A DNA stretch of 29,120 nucleotides, taken from positions 10,431 through 39,550 of the forward strand of contig MU646811.1 of NCBI GenBank assembly GCA_026770585.1, read 5' to 3'. Of the stretch, positions 24,056 through 29,120 are shown one piece after another. The notes beneath the pieces are model-generated. The model saw only the letters and a list, made by a program, of their open reading frames with translations, was not told the origin of the DNA and searched no databases. How positions within the stretch are numbered: the stretch's first letter is position 1; every line of letters starts with the position of its first letter. A program made the translations under genes and the position numbers. Source of the stretch: Baffinella frigidus (Eukaryota > Cryptophyceae > Cryptomonadales > Baffinellaceae).

Positions 24056-24597
24056 GTACAGGGTAACCTCGCTCAATAGCAACTGCCCCCCCCCCCCAGG
24101 ACCACCGCAGGGCCCTACAGGGGTACCTCGCTCATAAGAAACCGCCCCTCCCTAGGATCCTACAGTACATGTAGGCCCATGCCTAGGGCCCTATGGTGGC
24201 CCCAGGGGGGGGGCGTTTTCTTATGAGCGAGGTACCCCTGTAACCTCGCTCATGAGAAACTGCCCCCCCCCCCTAGGACCACCGCAGGGCCCTAGGCATA
24301 GGCCTACTGTAGAGACCTCGGGGGGCACGGTTCTTTATGAGCGAGGTACCCCTGAACAGGGATACCTCGCTCATAAGAAACGCCCACCCCCCTAGGACCA
24401 CCATAGGGCCCTAGGCATGGTCATACTGTAGGGTCCTAAGGGGGCGCGGTTCTTTATGAGCGAGGTACCCCTGTACAGGGGTACCTCGCTCATAAGAAAC
24501 GCCCACCCCCCTAGGACTACCAAAGGGCCCTAGGCATGGTCCTACTGTAGGGTCCTAGGGTGGGGCGGTTTCTTATGAGCGAGGTACCCCTGTACAG
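24056..24597. repeat. Head-to-tail run of about five main-family foldbacks
   Basis: A left half copy (24056-24115) is followed by copies at about 24116-24243, 24240-24355, 24354-24476 and 24475-24597. Each has ACCTCGCTCATAAGAAAC and its inverse TTCTTATGAGCGAGGTACCC. Neighbours meet at CCCCTGTACAGGGG or similar, sharing a TA. The last two are close to identical in the arms. Confidence 0.93.
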
Positions 24598-25135
24598 GTT
24601 GTCGCAATTTTGTGGCAGCTTGCACCTTGCAAGTGCAGACTCCGTCAACTCTCGGCTGGCCGGCCTGAGAGCAGAGGAGCAGACACTGCTTTCAGGGGTT
24701 ACTCGAAATTACGGTACGGCTTTTGAAACCCTTCGGTGTTCGGGCTAAGATTTTAAGACCTGCAGAGAAAGCGTGCGGTGTGCGGTCCTTAAATTCAAGG
24801 CCCGCAGAAGTGGTGGGTGCGGACATTGAACAATTCAGTACAATCAAGGCGCGCGCTCAACTCGGCTGCTGTGCTGTCCTTCATTAGACCCACAGCAATC
24901 TGAACTCTGAACCCTCGCCCCCTTTCTCACCCCCCAACCCTCGCCACCCTCCTCACCCCTCCTCACACCCCTCCTCACCTCCCCAACCCCATGGTCAGGG
25001 TTCACAGTGTTCACAGAATTGCGGTCTCGGCGTCCCACGCCGAGACCTCTTTAAGGTCCGAGACCTCTTTAGGGTCCACGCCGAGAACGGTTTTCGGGTC
25101 CGGGCGTCCCTCGCCGAGACCTGTTGCAGGGTTGT
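24598..25135. other. Gene-free transition to the subtelomeric array
   Basis: It contains a GGGGTTACTCGAAATTACGG fragment (also near 15617), a Pyr-rich CCTCACCCCTCCTCACACCC block at 24930-24990, and two or three copies of CGAGACCTCTTTAGGGTCC (25033-25115). Confidence 0.55.
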
Positions 25136-26174
25136 GGGATCAGGGTTCCGGGTTGAGAGGTTAGGGATTAGTGTTGAGGGTTATGGATTAGGGTTCACGG
25201 TTTGGAGTAGGGTTGAGGGTTTAGGGTTCAGGGGTTAGGGTTCAGGGCTCAGGGCTCAGGGTTCATAGTTTAGGGTTTAGGGGTAAGGGGGTAGGGGGTA
25301 GGGGGGTAAGGTTTGGGGCTTGGAGTTTGGTTTGGGCTTGGGGGCCTAAACCTCAAACTTATGTTTTCAGGTTTGTCGGTTCAGGGTTCAGGGTTCAGGG
25401 TTCAGGGTTGAAGGTTTGAATTTGGGGTTAAGGGTTGAGGGTGTATGGTTTAGGCTTTAGGGTTCAGCTTGCAGGGTTAAGAATCGAGTTAAGGGTTCAG
25501 GTTTGAGGGTGGAAGGGTTTGGGATCGGTGTTTAGGGTTCAGGGTTTAGGGTTTAGGTTTTCGAGGGTTAAGTGCTTAGGGTTGACGTTCGAAGGCGTAG
25601 GGTTCAGGGTTTAGGGTTGAGGGTGTAGATTTGAGTCCTTGCGGTTTAGGGTTTAGGGTTGAGGGTTTACGGTTTACGGTTTGGGCTTTAGGCTTTAGGG
25701 CTGAGGGTTGAGGGTTGAGGTTTTGGGTTTAGGGTTCAGGGTTCAGAGTTCAGGGTTTAGGGTCTAGGGTTTTAGAGTACATGTTGAGGGTTTAGGGTTT
25801 GGAATTTAGGGTTTAGGATTTAGGGATTAGGGTTCAGGGTTTAGGGTTTGGGTAGTTTGGGTAGGTTTAGACCTTGGGTTTTAGGGTTGAGGGTTTAGGG
25901 GTTTTGTTTTCAAATTTTCGGGTGTGGGGTTCAGGCTTGAGGATGCATGATGTAGGGTTTAGGGGTTTAGGGTTTAGGGTTTAGGGTCTAGGGTCTAGGG
26001 TGTACGGCGGCTCAGGTTTAAAGTTTTGAGGTTTAGGGTGTGGGCTTACGGAATAGAGGCTAGAGTGTGGGGTTTAGTTTGTAGTGTAGTGTAAAAAGTT
26101 TAGGCTTTAGGCTCAGGGTTGAGGGTTGAGAGTAGAATTTTGGGGTTCATGGATGACGGTTTAGGGTTGAGGGA

Positions 26175-26227
<53 letters not shown>

Positions 26228-27374
26228 GGTTCAGGGGTTTGGGATTTAGGGGTCAGGTTTTAGGGTTCGGGTTAGGTTTCAGGGGTTGGGTTTCAGGGTC
26301 TAGAGGTTAAGGTTTAGGGTTTGGGGTTCAAGGTTCAGGGTTCAGGGTGTGGGGTTCAGGTTTGAGGGTTTGTGGTTTAGGGTTTGAGGGTTTTTAAAAG
26401 GGTTTAGGGTTTAGGGTTCAGGTTTGAGGGTTGAAGGTTTAGGGTTCAGGGTTTAGGGTGTAGCGACCAGGTTTCGTTTAGGGTTCAGGAGGTTGGGACA
26501 TGGGTTACAGGGTTGAGGTTTCAGGGTTTAGGGTTTAGAGTTCATTAGGGTTGAGGGTGTAGGGTTTAAGGTTTAGGGTTGAGGGGTTGGGGTTGAGGGT
26601 TGAGGGTTGAGGGTTGAGGGTTCAGGTTTAGAATTCAGGGTTTAGCGTTTAGCGTTTAGGGTGTAGGTTTTGGGTTTCGGGGTTGAGGGTTTAGAGTTTG
26701 GGGTGTAGGGTTCGGGTTCAGGGTTTGGACTTTAGGGTTTGGGTTTTGGGTTTGAGGTTTAGTTTGTAGGGTTTACGTTTTAGGTCTTTTAGGTTCTTTG
26801 AGCTCCCAATATATGTGGACACCGGTACTTATCCTGCATTTCAGGATTTAGGGTTTGGGGTTGAGGCTTGAAGATGTATGAGTCAGGATTCATGGGTTCA
26901 GGGTTTAGGGTTCAGGGTTTGGGGTTTAGAGTTTGGGGCACGGGTTTGAGGCTTGAGGCTTGAGGCTTGAGGGTTTTGTGTTCAGGGTTAGGGTTTAGGG
27001 TTTGGGGTATAGGGTTTTGGGTTCAGTGTTTAGTGTTTAGGGTTGAGGGTTGAGGGTTGAGGGTTTTGGGTTTAGGAATCGGGGTTGAGGGTTTATGGTT
27101 GAGGGTGTGGGTTGTAGGGTTTAGGGTTTGGGGTATGGGGATTTGGTTTTTGGTTTAGTGTTTAGGGTATGATTTAGGGTTTAGGGTTTAGGGTTTAGGG
27201 TTTAGGGTTTAGGGTTTAGGGTTGAGGGTTTAGGGTTTAGGTTTTAGGGTTTAGGATTTAGGGTTGAGGGTTGAGGGTTTAGGGTTTGGGGTTTATGGCA
27301 AAAAGTTTTGGCTTCAGACTTGAGGTTTTAGGGTGCAGGGTTGAGGTTCAGGGGTTAGGTTTTAGGTTTTCGGT

Positions 27375-27413
<39 letters not shown>

Positions 27414-29120
27414 GGGTGAGGGGTGAGGGGTGAGGGGTGAGGGTTTAGGGTGAAGGGTTTAGGGTTTGGGGTTTGGGGTTTAGGGTTTAGAGTTTAGGGT
27501 TGAGTTTTTAGTGTTCAGTTTTTAGTGTTTAGTGCTTGGGTTTTATGGTTTGGAGGTAAGGGTTCAGGGTTTGGGGTGTAGGGTTCAGTGTTTGGGGTGT
27601 GAGGTAAAAGGTTTTGGCTTGAGTGTTTAGGGTTTACGGTGCAGGGATGAGGTTTATGGTTTAGGGTTTGTGGTTGAGGGTTCAAGGTTTAGGTTCTAGG
27701 GAACAAAGTAGTGGGTATAGGGTGTAGGGTTTAGGGTTTAGGGTTTAGGGTTTAGGGTTTAGGGTTTAGGGTTTAGGGTTTAGGGTTTAGGGTTTAGGGT
27801 TTAGCGGTTTTGGTTCAGCCTTTAGGGTTCAGGGTTTAGGGTTTATGTTTTATGTTTGAGGTGCTAGGGTTGAGGGTTGAGGGTTGAAGGTTGAGGGTTC
27901 AGGGTTTTGGTGTTTTGGTTTTGAAGGTTTAGGGTTTAGGGTTTAGGGTTCAGGGTTTAATGTTTAGGGTTCAGGGTTTAGGATTTTGGGTTTAGGGTTT
28001 TAGGTTCAGGTTTCAGGGAACAGAGTAGTGGGGAGAAGGTGTGGAATTTATGGTTCAGGAGTTGGTGTTTAGGGTTGAGGTTCAATGTTTAGGTTTTAGG
28101 GGCTAGGGTGTAGGGTCTAGGGTTTATGGTTTAGGTTTTCAGGTTTAGGGTGTAGAGTGTAAGGTTTAGGGGTCAGGGTTTGGGGTTTGGGGTTCAGGGT
28201 TTGGGGTTTAGGGTTCAGTAGTTGGGTTTCAGGGTTTAGAGGGTAGGGTGTAGGTTTCAGGGTTCAGGGTTTAGGTTGTAGGATTCGGAGTTCATGGTTG
28301 AGGGTGTAGTCTGCAGGGGACAGGGATCAGAGTTTAGGGTTTAGAGTTTAGGGTTTTGGGTTTAGGGTTTGGAGTTCAGGGTTTAGGGATTAGGGTTTGG
28401 GGTTTGGGGTTTTGGGTTTTGGGTTTTGGGTTTTGGGTTTTGGGTTTTGGGTTTTGGGGTTTCAACAGTTTTGGGTTTTGGGTTTTGGGTTCTGTGTTTG
28501 GGGTTTTGGGTTTTGGGTTGTTGTTTTGGGGTTCAGGGATTAGGTTTTAGGGTCTAGGTTGCAGGGTTCAGGGGTTTTGGTTTAGTGGTGTTGCATTTAG
28601 GGTTTAAGGTTCAGGGTTTAAGGATCAGGGTTTAGGGATTGAGATTTAGGGTTTAAGGTTTAGGGTTTAGGGTTTCAGGGTTTCAGGGTTTCATGGTTTA
28701 CGGTGCAGGGTTCAGATTTTGGGGTGCAGGGCAAAAGTTTTTGACTTTAGGGTTTAGGCTTTGTGTTTAGGGTTGAGGTTTGGGGTTTAAGGTTCAGGTT
28801 TTAGGGTTTAGGGTTTAAGTTTGAAGGAACAGAGTAGCAGGTATAGGGTTTGGGATTTAGGGTTGAGGATTCAGGGTTTGGGGTTTAGGGTTCAGGGTTT
28901 AGGATTCAGGGTTTAGGATTTAGGGTTTAGGGTTTGGGGTTGAGGTTTTGAGTTTTGGGTTTTGGGTTTGGGGTTTAGGGTTTGGGGTTCAGGGAAAGTG
29001 TTTAGAATTTATGTTTAATATTTTAGATTTTAGACTTTTGGGAGTGAGGTTGAGGATTCATGGTTCAGTTTTTAGGGTTTAGGGTTTAGGGTTTAGGGTT
29101 TAGGGTTTAGGGTTTAGGGT
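25136..29120 (+). repeat. Subtelomeric tract of degenerate TTTAGGG-type repeats, probably ending at the telomere
   Basis: Four kilobases of 7-mer variants (TTTAGGG, TTGAGGG, TTCAGGG, TTTGGGG, TTTTGGG) with G-rich sense toward the right edge. Variants occur in homogeneous blocks: TTGAGGG at 26171-26230 and 27372-27410, GGTGAGG at 27414-27442, TTTTGGG at 28405-28460, perfect TTTAGGG at 27173-27225, 27727-27803 and 29066-29120. Short non-telomeric cassettes recur. No coding region is visible. Confidence 0.93.
26779..26838 (-). repeat. Diverged GTGTCCGCCTATGTTGGGAG repeat inside the subtelomeric array
   Basis: TTTTAGGTTCTTTGAGCTCC and GTGGACACCGGTACTTATCC match the start of copies 2 and 3 with several changes. 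It shows that an interspersed element has entered the array. Confidence 0.75.

Noticed and set aside
18373-24597. A transposase gene driving the foldback families
   Set aside because: No frame with transposase-like features was found on either strand; the elements are too short to encode one.
28356-28550. Open frames within telomere-like arrays (also 5976-6158)
   Set aside because: Gly/Leu/Phe repeats from a 7-mer array, not genes.

Overview
The window is nuclear DNA of a eukaryote. Six genes can be assembled, most with GT-AG introns. The mix points to a unicellular, flagellated, photosynthetic organism with a secondary (complex) plastid. There is a dynein-arm assembly factor, which implies a motile cilium. 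There is a thylakoid-lumen photosystem II repair protein whose leader reads as signal peptide, Phe-led transit peptide and twin-arginine lumen signal. There is also a Rab5 GTPase, a UAA-family transporter, and TTTAGGG-type telomeric DNA. A cryptophyte or haptophyte fits best; I lean to cryptophyte, but the sequence alone does not settle it.

Layout. The genes form three head-to-head pairs. Pair 1 is DNAAF4-like (minus, 2755 to beyond base 1) and TLP18.3/Psb32-like (plus, 2939-9988). Pair 2 is two unrecognised proteins (minus 13885-12734; plus from 14056). Pair 3 is Rab5 (minus 20944-19820) and a UAA transporter (plus 21486-23745). The stretches between pairs (about 10.0-12.7, 15.1-19.8 and 23.7-25.1 kb) are packed with short non-autonomous inverted-repeat elements (MITE-like). 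Several families are flanked by TA, one is visibly nested inside another, and different families share a core rich in CCTAGG and GGGCCC. No transposase gene is visible. From about 25.14 kb to the right edge the DNA is 4 kb of degenerate TTTAGGG-type repeat, ending in eight or so perfect units. That is the orientation expected for a right-hand chromosome end, so the window is probably subtelomeric.

The most unusual object is the TLP18.3/Psb32 gene. It encodes an intact 266-residue protein in eight exons, but it is spread over 7 kb. Six of its seven introns hold telomere-like CCCTAAA-type arrays. Extra copies of exons 3, 5 (one inverted), 6 and 8 lie inside the introns or downstream. The transporter gene has an intron built of about nine short tandem units, each ending in an acceptor-like motif. 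A DNAAF4 intron holds a second copy of the end of the preceding exon with its splice donor. Together these suggest a subtelomeric region where exon copying, foldback elements and telomere-like DNA are remodelling gene structure while leaving reading frames intact.

All gene models come from reading splice sites and family similarity by eye; no search or transcript data were available.
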